Of a DNA stretch of 64,000 nt, positions 13,119 to 24,489 are shown piece after piece. The stretch is taken from assembly GCA_019054805.1 (NCBI GenBank), contig JAHQIY010000018.1, positions 992,001 to 1,056,000 of the forward strand, written 5' to 3'. The stretch's first letter is position 1, and each line of letters opens with the position of its first letter. The translations under genes were made by a program, and so were the position numbers. The notes under the pieces were generated by a model. The model ran no database searches. It was given only the letters and a program-made list of their open reading frames with translations, and was not told the DNA's origin. Source of the stretch: Brachionus manjavacas (lineage: Eukaryota > Rotifera > Eurotatoria > Ploima > Brachionidae).

Positions 13119-14111
13119 ATGTTAAATTTTAAAAATATACTTAAAATAGCTAAAGACCAAAATAAATCTAAAAGTTATTTATTTAGATTCAAAATGTCTG
13201 AATTGGAATTAGTCGAATTAAAGGGTTTTGGCGAAAAACTATTAAAACACAACAACAAAATATTTCCTAATTTTGCCACTGAACTATTAAAAATAAAATC
13301 ACTTAGAACAAGATCCGATGATGTGTTTGTAATTGCTTACCCAAAATCGGGAACTACTTGGACTGAAGAAATTGTGTGGTTGATTCAAAACAATTTAGAT
13401 TTTGAAAAAGCCTCTCTCGTAGCCCATTCTGATAGAGTTGTATTTTTAGAAGAAAGACCCCTTATCCAAAATGATCTAATTGAGCCACCGCGAGTTTTTA
13501 AGAGCCATCTCACTTTTGATTACTTGCCGCAAAATATAGAGAAAAATTCAAAAATTATTTATGTCATGAGAAATCCCAAAGACATGCTGGTATCCTATTT
13601 TCATTTCGTTAAATGGATAAAAGGCTTCAGCTTCGTGGGAGAATTCAGTATCATACTTGATCATTTTATACAAAATAGAATTATTTACGGGAATTGGTGC
13701 GAGCATGTCAATCAATTTTTTGAGAGCACCAAAGTTTTTTTTTTAACTTTTGAAGACTTGTTAGAAGTATTTATTTTTTTAATTTAAATATAAAATTAAA
13801 AAAAAAATTCTAAGGCACCTATTGAAACAACCAAGAGAATATCTTTTTTTCTTGGAAAAGAATTAACTGATGATCAGATTAAAAAATTGGTTGATTTTAC
13901 CTCGTTTAAAAAGATGAAAAAAAATCCATCATTTTGCTTCCAGGATGCAGACAATAACAAGCAGCATAATCAGTTAGATTTATTTTTTCGCAAAGGTGAA
14001 ATTGGTGACTGGATCAATTATTTTGATGAAGAAATGTCGTCTAAACTAGAAGATAAACTAAGCAAAGAGCTTAATCCAAGCATTCATATAAAATATTTTT
14101 CATCAAAATAA
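13119..14111 (+). CDS. Cytosolic sulfotransferase (SULT family)
   Basis: Transfers sulfate from PAPS to hydroxyl or amine groups of small molecules in the cytosol. Two exons, 13119-13766 and 13815-14111, joined in phase 0 over a 48-nt GT-AG intron. The PAPS 5'-phosphosulfate loop YPKSGTTW, the catalytic-His segment VFKSHLTFDYLP, the 3'-phosphate motif YVMRNPKDMLVSYFHF and the C-terminal FRKGEIGDWINYF are all present. Translation from 13119 gives 314 residues. The second Met at 13194 (MSELELVELKG) gives 289, which matches the usual SULT length, and is my preferred start. The sequence is complete and apparently functional. Substrate and subfamily cannot be told from this. Confidence 0.92.
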
Positions 14112-15336
14112 ATTTTCATAAATGATTTTTATAAATTCTAAAAATTAACAAAATAAAGTCTATTAATTCTCAACAATTTTTTAAGATCATTTAGCATTAA
14201 TATCATGAAACTAGGAGAAAAAGACAATGATGTAGTATTAATAAAATACCACTTGTGAAATGTCAACTATTTTGTAATAATTATTTTAGAAGTCTTTGAA
14301 CGAAATCAGACCAAAATTAAAATAATTAAAATATTGTGACGCCTGTGGTTAGTTACAATTTAGGAAAATTAAGTAAAAATTTGTGTTGGATACGGTCAAG
14401 ACAAACCGGTCCATTACACGGACGGTTTTTTGCGGTCATTTGGCCGGTCAGCTAGGCGGTCTATTTTTTGGACTGCCAAAATAAACGGTCTAAAATTTAC
14501 GGATGGCCAACTACCTTTTTTAAGAATCCTAAAGACATCCGAGTCTTTATTAAATAAGCTTGATTAAAAAAATATTTAACCCATTTTGAGATTAGTCTAT
14601 TTTATCATTTGAACCTTGTTTTTAAATTTTTTTCCAATGTCGGTCTTTAAATGTACTTTTCAAAATTTTCTAATTAATAAAAAAATTGAAAAATAATCTA
14701 AAATGATTTTTAAGCTTCAAAATTAAAAAGATGCTTAATATTTTTTTTTGGATGTGACCAACAATGTTATCTAACCTGTAAAACAAAAAACAGCTAAAAA
14801 ACTTCAAAAAAACGCGTGTTTTTTAAAATTTATCTTCGTTTTTTTTGTAACCATTAGTAAAGATTTTCAAAACCAAGTAAAAAAATTCCAAAAGATAAAT
14901 TTAAAAATTTTTTATTTTTTTCAAGCTTTCTACAAAACGAAGATTTAAATAAAAAAAAAACAAACATAGATAAATGCCTAATTAAAATTACGAATATTTT
15001 ATAAATAAAAATTAATTAAATAAATTTTATTACAAATTACTGTTATTGTTTTTCTAAAAATTCTAATTGATAAAAATGAATGAAAAACAAGTTTGCAAAA
15101 AAGAGAAAATTTATATCTCTTGAAGTCAATGCTAATAAACAAGTGATTAACTCGAAAGAAGCAATCGATAGAATAAATGAACTGAAACAATTTTCTTTAA
15201 ACAAAAAATAATAATATGATAATTCTAATGTAATAAATTTATTATTTAATATTGAAAATTTTATAATTGAAAGTAGCTTTACCAAACAACTATCTATAAC
15301 AGATTTTTTTCAAAAAAATTAAATTTTTGTTTTTTC

Positions 15337-15492
15337 CAGAGTTGTTTAAAAGTCACAAGTCTCAAGTCAAGTATAAGTCAAGACTTTTTTTTTTTTTTTC
15401 AAAAGTCCCACCAAAAACTTTAATTTTTTTTTTCAAAAAAAATTTTAAAAGTCCTGACTTGGACTTTTTTTAAAGAGTTTTAAACAACTCTG
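15337..15492. mobile_element. hAT-type MITE with perfect 8-bp target duplication
   Basis: Terminal inverted repeats CAGAGTTGTTTAAAA / TTTTAAACAACTCTG begin and end the 156-bp element. The 8 bp immediately outside, GTTTTTTC at 15329-15336 and GTTTTTTC at 15493-15500, are identical. CAG-starting ends and an 8-bp duplication are the signature of hAT transposition. The interior is made of AAGTC-like words and poly-T and codes for nothing. Confidence 0.85.
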
Positions 15493-15906
15493 GTTTTTTC
15501 TTACATATTTATTTTAGATTTTTTATCAATAAAATTTGGTTTAAATTTTTTTTGTATCTATCATTTTTATGGGAATTTCGATATAACGAAAACCGAATTT
15601 TCCGCCCTAGTAGTTCGTTATACCAAGGATTGACTGTAATTATTTTTTTATAATATTTAAATAAATAATTGTCAACTTTGATTCTTAGTTTATTCATTAA
15701 ATTACATATGAAACAGTTCTTGAAGTATCGAAATAGATAAGCAAGGCAAGTATTTTATCAAAAATTCTTTATCTTAAATAATTGATAATGCTGGCTATTA
15801 ATTTCGATTTTATTCGGATTTTATTTTATTTTATTCTTCTATAACATTCAATTCAAGGATATTATTTTTTACCGCAAGTTGTTATAGAAAACATTTTAAC
15901 ATTAAA

Positions 15907-16210
15907 ATGTGCAATAGAGTCATAGTTTTAATTAGTTCAGTATCTTGCCTCCTTATCTTGTTAATGGTTTTGGTAACTTATTATATAATAAATCCGAAAG
16001 ATCATTCTGTCTCCCTGCAACAAACCAAAAATTACACTAAAATAATCTCCACAAGTTCTCAATCAATGACATTAAAACCGAGTATCTTTATAAAGAAATG
16101 CTTGAATGGAGGTTTTTATATTTCAATTGAATTTTAAAACTAAAAATATCTAATTTTTCATAGGAACTTTGAAAAGCTATTTTAACATCCCATATTGTGA
16201 TTGTCAGAAG
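15907..16210 (+). CDS. First exons of a type II membrane protein with an EGF-like domain (truncated)
   Basis: Exon 15907-16111 encodes a short N-terminus, a hydrophobic segment (about residues 5-28, rich in V, L, I) suited to a signal anchor, a Ser/Thr-rich stalk, then KKCLNGG. A GT-AG intron (16112-16163) leads in phase to 16164-16210, which encodes TLKSYFNIPYCDCQK. CxNGG followed by YCDC is the start and middle of an EGF repeat. A donor-like GTAATTTT follows, but no further exon is visible before the inverted repeat resumes at 16241. The coding segment and its flanking intron sit inside the left arm and are absent from the right arm, which does keep the 5' flank. Either a broken gene or a gene whose 3' part lies elsewhere. 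Confidence 0.55.
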
Positions 16211-16379
16211 GTAATTTTTGTTAATTGTAAACTATTATCCGTAAGCCATATTTTTTCGAAGGGTTTTGATGGGTTAATGTGTCAATTAAAGAGTTTGAAA
16301 CAAAATTAAATAATTATTCATTATAGATATATTTATCCAGCACGAAAGTCCTCAAATCGAGTAATAAACTTTTAGCGGA

Positions 16380-16829
16380 AAATTGAAGTTCATGATCAAA
16401 TGTAAATTTCAAATGAAAATATTCAGTTTTAGATTTAAAAAAAAGTCAATTTTTATCATTGATTAACACGACTAAACTTTTTTAAACATGATTTTATTCT
16501 TTAAATTGGAAGAAATTTATTTAATATTTTTCTGAATAAAAATCGGAATCAAAATTTAACTTAGTTTCACTATTATACATATATTAATTAATTTTAAAAT
16601 AACATTTAAAGCGTTTGTTTGAGCCATTATTTGGACAACTTAATTTGGATTTGAAATTTGTCTTTAAGGTTTTCAAATAAAGATTTTAGAAAAGTCAATT
16701 TTAGATCAACTAGAAAAATAAATATTTTTGAATTAAAAAAAATATTAAAAATAAGCTCATTTAATCATTTTAATTAAGATTTTAATCAATTTAGTTATGA
16801 TCATGATTACATGATCATGAACTCCAAAT
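16380..16829. mobile_element. ATGATCAT-type MITE, copy B
   Basis: Begins AATTGAAGTTCATGATCAAA and ends ACATGATCATGAACTCCAAA, an inverted repeat. Internal order matches copy A (including the block TTGGATTTGAAATTTGTCTT). Lies in the loop of the 14.5-17.8 kb inverted repeat. Confidence 0.72.
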
Positions 16830-16975
16830 TACCAGCCAAGAAAAATTAATGATTAAATTTCAAAATTTCAAATTTTATCATTCAGCAACTTTTTTTTCTA
16901 AATTATTTTTTTTATGTATATAAATGTTTTTATTTAAAATATCTAAATTTTTTTCACGATTTTGTTTAGCTATTT

Positions 16976-17022
16976 TATTTATTTATTTATTCAGTGGACG
17001 CTTTAAAGGTGATGTAAAAAAA
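16976..17022 (-). repeat. Orphan non-LTR 3' tail
   Basis: On the minus strand this reads ACATCACCTTTAAAGCGTCC followed by ACTGAATAAATAAATAAATA. It is a diverged copy of the stem-loop plus (AATA)n tail at 24.05 kb and 59.6 kb. No coding sequence is attached, so it is a heavily 5'-truncated insertion. Confidence 0.55.
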
Positions 17023-17082
17023 AAATATTAAATTAAAAATAAAATAATTTAGTCTAAGACAAAGGAAGAGCAACATCCAATA

Positions 17083-17795
17083 ATTTACTCGATTTGAGGA
17101 CTTTCGTGTTGGATAAATATATCTATAATGAATAATTATTTAATTTTGTTTCAAACTCTTTAATTGACACATTAACCCATCAAAACCCTTCGAAAAAATA
17201 TGATTTCTTTTTTCTATAACAACTTGCAGTAAGAAATAATATCCTTGAATTGAATGTTATAGAAGAATAAAATAAAAAAAATTCCGAATAAAATCGAAAT
17301 TAATAGCCAGTATTATCAATTATTTAAGTTAAAGATTTTTTGATAAAATACTTGCCTTGCTTATCTATTTCGATACTTCAAAAAATAATATACTTGAATT
17401 GAATGTTGTAGAAGAATAAAATAAAATTTAAGTGAAATTTAAATTTAAATTTCAAATAACATCAGGAAAAAAATTATTGATAAAAAAAGTTATCTAACTT
17501 ATTTATTTCGATATTTCTCGAAAATGCTTCATACATAGTTGATGAATAAACTAAGGATCAAAATTGACAATGAAAGCATTCAAAAAAAAAATATCAAGAA
17601 TCTTTTTAATTTTTTAAATCATTTTATTAAATAGACAATTTTGAAAAGTACATTTAAAGACCGACATTGGAAAAAAATTTAAAAACAAGGTTCATATGAT
17701 AAAATAGACTAATCTCAAAACGGGTTAAATATTTTTTTAATCAAGCTTATTTAATAAAGACTCGGATGTCTTTAGGATTCTTTAAAAAAGGCACT
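17083..17795 (-). repeat. Right arm of the interrupted inverted repeat
   Basis: Reverse complement of the left-arm blocks at 16241-16372, 15650-15900 and 14519-14690. It also contains a short internal re-duplication (around 17380-17530). It ends 17 bp before the TMEM38 stop codon, so its outer edge is effectively the TMEM38 3' UTR. It lacks the EGF-like exons found in the left arm. Confidence 0.8.
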
Positions 17796-17811
17796 TTTTC
17801 AGTTTTATGTT

Positions 17812-18841
17812 TTAATTTATTTTTTTACTATCGACATCAACCGATGCCTGATCATTTTTATTCTCTTTAGTCTTTTGATTCACTGCTGATTGAGTTCGGC
17901 TTGCTTTTCTCAATGCGTCCATGATACCACCGAAGAAGACTGCTGATGACAAATTTTCAAATGGCACTATTGGATCAAACGATTTGAAAAAGATGCTCAT
18001 TATTTTGACATACACAAATATTGTAGCTACGCCAAAGAACAAGGCCGCTCTCGAAACATTCAGCAAGTCCTTGCGCTCCAAAGTGAAAGCAATCGCAGCA
18101 AGCAAACAGCCTTTTGTGGCGCTTAAGAAAATTCAAATAAAAATGAGAAAAAAGCAATAAAAATTTTTTATCTACAATGAAGGATGTAAGGTCTCGTTAG
18201 TGTTTGGCAAGTAGATTCCGCGGTTAAATCTTTCAATGATGGTCAAAAATCCGCTTCCGGCACCCTTGATCGCTCCACACACTACTATTATTATGTAACT
18301 GTTAGGATATAAGTGAAAGCCGTGATTTACTCCATCATATATTTTTCTTGATCGCTGAAGTTCTTTCAAAACACTGAGAGTTATTTTGACCGGTTTTAAT
18401 TTTATTAGTTTATAGGTGGTGTCAAATGGTGAAAAAAATACCAAGTACCTTAAAGATTTTAGTTAATTTGGATTTTTTCTTGCGTAGGATCGATTACCAG
18501 CAGGCAGTTGCCAATACCAAGTTTTGATGATGCTTAAAATCGTCTAATATGGGCTCCCCGAGCAAAAAATGGACCAAAATTCCACCGCCAAAGCACAAAA
18601 TCATACTGGATAGATAGCAGGCTAGAGGGTGTCTTTTGTGAAAATTGGGAATTGCTGTGAAAAAATTGTAAATTAAAATAAAATTTTTTTTTTTCTAAAA
18701 TCTACTTGATTGATATGTTTGAATGTCTTCCCTTACTGCCAGACACATTAAAATGTAATGAGCGATATCAAAGTAAGGATACATCTTCAATTTTAGAAGA
18801 ACACTTCCGTATTCTTCTAATGTTTGAACATCTAGCTTCAT
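17812..18841 (-). CDS. TMEM38: TRIC-type trimeric intracellular cation channel
   Basis: Potassium-permeable channel of ER/SR membranes that supplies counter-ion current during calcium release. Four exons: 18706-18841, 18498-18654, 18176-18448 and 17812-18121. All junctions are GT-AG and phases add to 291 residues, the usual TRIC length. Family landmarks: MYPYFDIAHYILMCLAVRED near the start, HPLACYLSSMILCFGGGIL, WYLVFFSPFD, the pore/PIP2-binding helix VLKELQRSRKI (KEL where vertebrates have KEV), GAIKGAGSGFL, and the sixth and seventh helices LLAAIAFTLER and FFGVATIFVYVKI. The C-terminus is Lys/Asp-rich. Three of four introns are under 60 nt. A complete gene; whether it equals TMEM38A or B cannot be decided. 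Confidence 0.95.
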
Positions 18842-20785
18842 AGTGACTATTGGTTTTGGTTACGAAATATCTATCAACTGCTCTTGCTTGTTGAAACTTA
18901 AAAATCTTAAAAAATTTATTATAATAAATTTTTGGAGACATAATATGCTGAAATATTTTGATAAATCTTTGGGGGGATTTAAAAGCAAAAAATAGTGGGC
19001 TGCTTGATTTTCCAGAGTAAACCATTAGGTTAAAAAGGAATTGATTGAAAACAAAAATTTAATTTGTAAACGATAATAATGATATCGTTTAAGGGAATAA
19101 ATAAAGGCAGACTTATTGGAAGATGCATATAGGAGATGAACCTTTTGAATTTATGTTTTTGTTAGATAAATAGAAACAATAAAATAAAATTTAGCAAATC
19201 ATATCTGATATTCAATCATCAATATTTATTGAAAGGAATAATTTATAGATTTTGTGTATTCGGATCCTTTAACTCAAAGATAATCTATTCGTACATTTCG
19301 AGAGCAATCTAAAACACTACGAAAACAAATAATTTATGTCAGTACTCGATTTAAGTCTGTTGATTAGGCTGGAATATTTATTTATGTTTAGCTTTTGGTG
19401 CTTGGTATTTTCTAAACATGTTTTATAACTAAATAAAAACATTATTTTTCCTTTTTTCTTGAACTAAGTGCAGCTAAAACGCTGCCTTATCCCACTGACT
19501 CAAACATTTGTTTACTCATAAGCTTCAGTAATTAACAGTTCTATCAAAATTTTTTGATTCAATTATCTTTTAATTAAAATTTATTTACTAATAATCAAAT
19601 TTAATAAAAAGTATTCTAAATTAAAGAAAATAATTCAAAAATCATTTTATTAATAACAATGAGAGCAGGAGACCTGCAAAGCGAGTATAGGTTAGTCTTG
19701 CTACGGGAGCTATTTAAAAAAAACTTATAATTATTTTTTTTTATTAATTTTAGCCCTTTAAAAACACAAAATTTTAACTTTTTTTAATAAAAAATTCATG
19801 ATGAATTCTAGACATTTCTGCAAAGTTTTTGATTTTAAAAAATTCTCTGGTAGTTGTCTATTTTAAACACCGAAAACATTTGACCATGGCTCTAATGCAT
19901 CTTTTCTTTCCTCCTATTACTCTCCATTTATCTGTCTAGCTGTCACTTGAAACCAATTTTCGATTGCGCACTTATTATTTCGGTCAGTTCCTTCTTACTC
20001 TATTAGTCTAGAAGCTTTCACGTTGCTTTATCTTGGCAAGTTTTTTAGATAACCCATGTTTTTGTTCTCGAAAACCACTTGCAGGGCTATTAGTTGAGAA
20101 AAAACTTTTTGCTAAGAAAAAACTAAGCTGAACTCTTTCATGATCGTAAAAATTCTACCAAGTCTCCCTATTCTGGTTTCTTTTTACAGCATACTCCAAT
20201 TGAGGCCATCTTAAGTCTTATAAAACAAATATGAAAAAAATATTTTAATTTTTCCAGAAATTGTCAGTAAAATTTATTCTTATTTTGACTTAAATTCTAA
20301 AAAAAAATTTATAGGAACTATTCAAAAAAGACCTTAATAATTACGGCTAAAAAATCATTGCTTTTTTCTTTTTAGCTTTTTATTTTAACTATCTTTAATG
20401 AAAGAGCTGTTTAATTGAATGAAAATTAGATTATGAATTGAACAATTCTGGCTAATTAGAATTTTGAAATAAATCTAGTTGTTCAACGAGCCTAATTATT
20501 AAAATTAACAATAGAAGTTAATTTAAAATTTTTGATGTTTTTCAAAGGAGACAAATTTTGTCTTTGTGAATTTTTCGACATTGTTTAAAAACGACTTGGA
20601 TCAAATTTTTAACTTGGACTTGGATTATTTTCGATCTTAAGAGCAACCTTTGAGAGTTTAAAAAAAAAACTAAAATAAAAAATATTTTGTTTTTAATTTT
20701 TTTAAGAAAAATTAGAAAAAATAATGAACCCTTTGGTTAATAAGATTTTTTTTTGAAATATTAATACATTAGTTATTTTTTTATC
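18842..20785. other. Intergenic region without recognisable genes
   Basis: About 1.9 kb upstream of TMEM38. A stretch at 19850-20220 is less AT-rich than its surroundings but has stops in all frames and no RNA-like fold that I can recognise. Presumably contains the TMEM38 promoter; no motif is assigned. Confidence 0.5.
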
Positions 20786-20959
20786 ATGTCTTCTACAATT
20801 GTTGATCCAATTTCAATGGAAGCTAAAATGGTTCTAATAAACCAAAAAATAAAACGAGATCGCCCAGCTCTTGCTAAAAAAGCTTTAAGATGTACTCATC
20901 ATCATCCTCTTTTTCTTTGGAATGCTTCATTAAGAATTGATCATAGCTTTTTTTACTAA
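20786..20959 (+). pseudogene. MULE transposase C-terminal fragment
   Basis: A 57-residue frame containing IKRDRPALAKKALRC. It resembles the conserved tail of MULE/FLYWCH transposases (an AT-hook like KRGRP followed by AKKAL), as also found at 11.5 kb. The GRP core is changed to DRP and no SWIM finger precedes it. Most likely a transposon scrap. Confidence 0.4.
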
Positions 20960-22410
20960 TGAAATTTGTAAAAAATTAAATAAATATATAAATATTCTCT
21001 AATTAAATTTTAATAGTGTTTAATTAATTTTTTGCTAATAATATGCTTGCATAGAACATAATTTCTTAAATGCCATACAGTAATAAATGATAGCAATTAA
21101 GTTATTTAAGATAGCATTTAATTACCACCCTTTTAAAAAATATCAAAAGACAACATGTGAATAGATTTAATTAAGTTTTCAAAAAATTAAATTTAGACCC
21201 TTTCAACTCTCTTTCACTTAATAAGATTATTTACAAAAAAAAAGTTTATATTTTAATTTAAAGTTTAATGAATTTTTAACAATTTTGTAAGTATGGCTCA
21301 GAATTTGTGTCGAAATATAGTAGAAATATATTTCCATCACATAATAGTATCAAAACTAGATTTATTTTTTTTTGGAAAAAATCGTCCAAATTCTTCTTTT
21401 TTCGGCAATTTATTTTTAAGTTCATTTTTAAAGATTAAAAAAGAAAGTCTCACTAATTTCGTTTGCAAATTTAATTTGAACTAAATTCTGAATTTTTTCT
21501 CAAAATTGATAAATCATAAATCCGATGTTTAAACAACAAAAATAAAATTATCTGTGACTGCTAGCGATTGATTCCGGAAAATAAACAACTAACATTATTC
21601 ATTTAAAATTTTTTAATTAAGTCTTTTTAAAGATGATTGTAGAAATCAAATTTTTTTTGACTCTTAAATAACAAATGTTGACATTTTAGCTAATTTTTAC
21701 ATAATAACTTTTCTATTTTAGTATTCTCTATAAAATATAGTATATACTCAGTGATATTTTTTATCTAATTTTTATAAATTTTATTTTATCTATTAAAAGT
21801 GTTAAGAAATAAAATTTTATTTTTATTTTAACCAGCTTTTAAATAATAAATACAAATCTTGCCTAATCTTTTAATAACATTTCTTGTGCCTGAAGCGAAC
21901 TTCTGCAATGGGTGGTAAAGTTTTGCCTTCAGAATGTAGAATTAGCATAAAATTTCGATGAGATGATAATTAATTTAAAATAAGGCTGTGAAAAAATTCT
22001 CTTTTGTTAATGTATCAAAAAATAAATAAATAAAATAATTCAGCGTCAGCTCTAAATTTAATTTTTTGCTTCTATAAAATTAATTAATTTTCAAACCAAA
22101 AAGAAACTTACATGACGAATAAAAGTTAATTTTTATTCCAATTTTGTAAGCAAAAAATAATAATAATTTTTTTTTTTCAAAAAATATCTGATTCATACAC
22201 TCAGGAGATAATTTAAGTCAATAATTAATTTAAATTGCGTGTTTAGGTCGGCACACCCGGCTTTTTATTGATCACTATTTTTAAAATGGAATTGGAAAAT
22301 CCATAAAGACAAAGTTTATATCATTGCTAGATTAACCTATTTTTTTCCATTAATTTTTTATAAAATAAAGATTTAGATTTTATAAACAAAAATAAACGAA
22401 CTTGTATGAA
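20960..22410. other. AT-rich intergenic region
   Basis: No exon-like segment. An open frame at 21293-21484 is Phe/Lys/Asn-rich, as expected from AT-rich sequence, and is not called. Confidence 0.45.
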
Positions 22411-23456
22411 ATGGGAAAAAAGCCAAGGGTTCGCCAAGATTCCAATGGTTTTGACATAGTACCCGAAGAATGCTCAAAATCATGTTTGAGATTATAACTC
22501 AATTTTATTAATTTTATTTATTTATTCCATTTAAAAAATAATTTTCTGTGCAGCCAAAGCTAGTATTGGAAAGAAAGCGGCTGAAAAAAGTGGCGGTCTA
22601 TTCAGTGCTGACGATTGGATGTGCAAATCGTAAGACTCAGAAATTTTTTGATTTTAAGAGCTAAAATAAATGACCAAAGATGTGGGAACATCAACTGGGC
22701 TCGAAGGTTCGTGTGTAATATGTGCAATGCGCCAAAGTACCAAAAAAATGAGGTCAGGACCGGAAATGGTGGAGGCTACAATGAAAGAGAAGGAGTTGAA
22801 TACAAAGAACGGACTGAGTCCGATGATGAATATGATGAGGTTTAAAATAAATTATTTTTTTTAATTTAATTTTTTTAATAATAAATAAAATTATTTTAAG
22901 TTTGGAAGAATTAAAAAAAAATTTCGGACCTCGGACCGAAAACAAGAGGATTTCGAGGACAAAAAGTCAAAAAAGAATGATGAAGAGAATGTTGATTTGT
23001 CCAAGTACAAATTAGATGATAGTGTAGATGAGGATGAGGATGATGAAGATGATGATTTTGATCCGTCTAAATACGATTTGATCGGAGATTTATCCGATAA
23101 CAAAAAGTACCCGCTGATTATTTATGAAAATATTTTTATTTTTTTTCGCTTAGATCTGACTCGGACAGCAGAGGAAAATCATCACATTCTCGCAGTAGAT
23201 CTAGTTCACGAAGAAGTAAAAAAGGAAGTTCTAGTAGAAGCAGATCGAGGAGTAGACGACGATCATCGGAAAGATATCGTAATCGTCGCTCAAGGTTTAT
23301 ATTGGATTAGTCTTTAAGAGAAAGGTCTATAATGATCATTTTTTTTAAAGATCGAGTTCTTACAGGCCCAAAAAGTATTCTCGGAGTAGAAGCCGGAGCA
23401 GAGAACCAAGGGACTCGAAATATAGAAAAGTAAATTTTTTTGATTTCTTAGCTTAA
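22411..23456 (+). CDS. ZRANB2: ZRANB2-like RanBP2 zinc-finger / RS-domain splicing protein
   Basis: Nuclear RNA-binding protein that recognises GGU-containing 5' splice sites and modulates alternative splicing. Exons 22554-22629, 22680-22839, 22901-23106, 23154-23294 and 23366-23456 join in phase across GT-AG introns of about 50-70 nt. They encode the block before finger 2 (GLFSADDWMCK), finger 2 (CGNINWARRFVCNMCNAPKY), GNGGGYNEREGVEYKERTES, two acidic DLSKYKLDD-type blocks and an Arg/Ser domain. A proposed first exon, 22411-22483, fits in phase but encodes no first RanBP2 finger, which human ZRANB2 has; finger 1 was either lost or lies in an exon I failed to find. The C-terminus (after SKYRK) may be read into an intron. 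Family assignment is firm, ends are not. Confidence 0.88.
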
Positions 23457-23628
23457 ATTAATTTTTTATTCCAAGTAATTTGAAAGAATCAAAAAAAATT
23501 TTTTTTTGTTTTTGTGTATTTTTTTTTTCGGTTTTTAAACATTTTAATTATTTTTAAGATTAAATCAATAAAAAAATAAACAATAATTTTTTTTTATTTT
23601 AGAAAATTAAAATTGCATAAATTGACTG

Positions 23629-23805
23629 TCAATTTTTGCAATTTTTGAAATACTTTGGTTTATAGAATGATATGTGAAATATGAATGAATAAAAGGTATA
23701 ATTCAAACAGTTTTGAATTTCAAAATCAATTTTTTTACAGATGAGAATTTTTTTTAAATCATCAAGTGACTGTTCAAAGTATCGAACCCCTTCTTTGTTC
23801 GCCAT
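23629..23805 (-). CDS. Small open frame or first exon, unrecognised
   Basis: A 58-residue frame starting MANKEGVRYFEQSLDDLKKI with composition far less AT-biased over the first 22 codons than the rest. A GTAAAA donor-like site follows that part, so only the 5' segment may be coding. It is tail-to-tail with ZRANB2, leaving little room for more exons. Function unknown. Confidence 0.3.
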   Translation of the reverse strand: MANKEGVRYFEQSLDDLKKILICKKIDFEIQNCLNYTFYSFIFHISFYKPKYFKNCKN

Positions 23806-23829
23806 TTTTAGCTGAATTTGTAACTAGAT

Positions 23830-24123
23830 AAAAAATAAGAACACCGGACCTAAATTAAAGTCTTTATAAAAAGATTCATCACCGTATTCAATGACTAGAA
23901 TCTCTGACTGGTAAATTATTTTGTTTTTTCTGGAGAAATTTCAACATTTTTAACTTTAAAAAGATGATTAAAATTTTTCGTAACATTTTTATTTTTTTCC
24001 AAAAATTTTCAAAGAATTTTTACAAAATTAAACAAATTTTTCTTTTACATCGCCTTTAAGGCGTCCATTGAATAAATAAATAAATAAAGAACAGAATCCC
24101 AAGATCTGGTGTTCTTATTTTTG
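23830..24123. mobile_element. TIR element containing a retrotransposon tail
   Basis: AAAAATAAGAACACCGG at the left and its near reverse complement CTGGTGTTCTTATTTTT at the right bound about 294 bp. Inside, at 24048-24090, is a perfect hairpin CGCCTTTAAGGCG followed by (AATA)n, the 3' tail type seen at 59.6 kb. Target duplication not clear. Confidence 0.5.
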
Positions 24124-24233
24124 GCTAAGTAAAAAAAATTCATCTTCAAATTCTCGCTTTTACCAACCTAATTTAAATTAGAATATTTTTTGCTATTAGT
24201 CTGGAAAAATCTGAATACTGATAGAACAAGACC

Positions 24234-24359
24234 ATGAGTTCAATACTTAAGGAAAAGCTCAATCAAGCCCAGAAATTGACCATGAATGCAGACACTTTTG
24301 AGCTTGTTTATCAGCCTGCCTTTAGGAAGCTTGTCGAAGGTTTTGGCAAGTTTTTGTAG
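24234..24359 (+). CDS. Small open frame or first exon, unrecognised
   Basis: Encodes 41 residues starting MSSILKEKLNQAQKLTMNAD with balanced codon use (GCC, CTC, CTT, GAC), unlike the AT-driven frames around it. It ends at TAG, but a splice donor could lie earlier (GTTTTTG at 24350). No downstream exon was identified before the retrotransposon piece at 24.5 kb. Confidence 0.35.
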   Translation: MSSILKEKLNQAQKLTMNADTFELVYQPAFRKLVEGFGKFL

Positions 24360-24489
24360 TATCTTATTTTTCAAGGTTAATCAACAAGCTAGTGTCCCAT
24401 TTTGGTATTTGAAATTAAACTCTTTAGTGAAATATAAAGAATTTTATTTTTATTTAGAAATTTGAAAAAAATATTGCTAATTCTTTTTT

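Larger units (their letters stand above)
14519..16372 (+). repeat. Left arm of an interrupted inverted repeat
   Basis: Blocks 14519-14690, about 15650-15900 and 16241-16372 are reverse complements of blocks in 17083-17795, in the expected order. Example: AGACATCCGAGTCTTTATTA here against its complement near 17745. The arm is interrupted relative to its partner by roughly 1 kb that includes an hAT MITE, and by about 330 bp containing the EGF-like exons. Confidence 0.8.

Noticed and set aside
15043..15285. Two overlapping minus-strand frames rich in Phe/Leu/Ser
   Set aside because: Typical composition of antisense AT-rich noise; no motif or splice context.
18768..19025. 85-residue minus-strand frame over the TMEM38 start
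   Set aside because: Different frame from the conserved MYPYFDIAHY reading, which begins at 18841; explained as overlap.
19660..19710. GC-richer stretch that first looked like a tRNA or SINE head
   Set aside because: No cloverleaf can be drawn and no A/B box pair is present.
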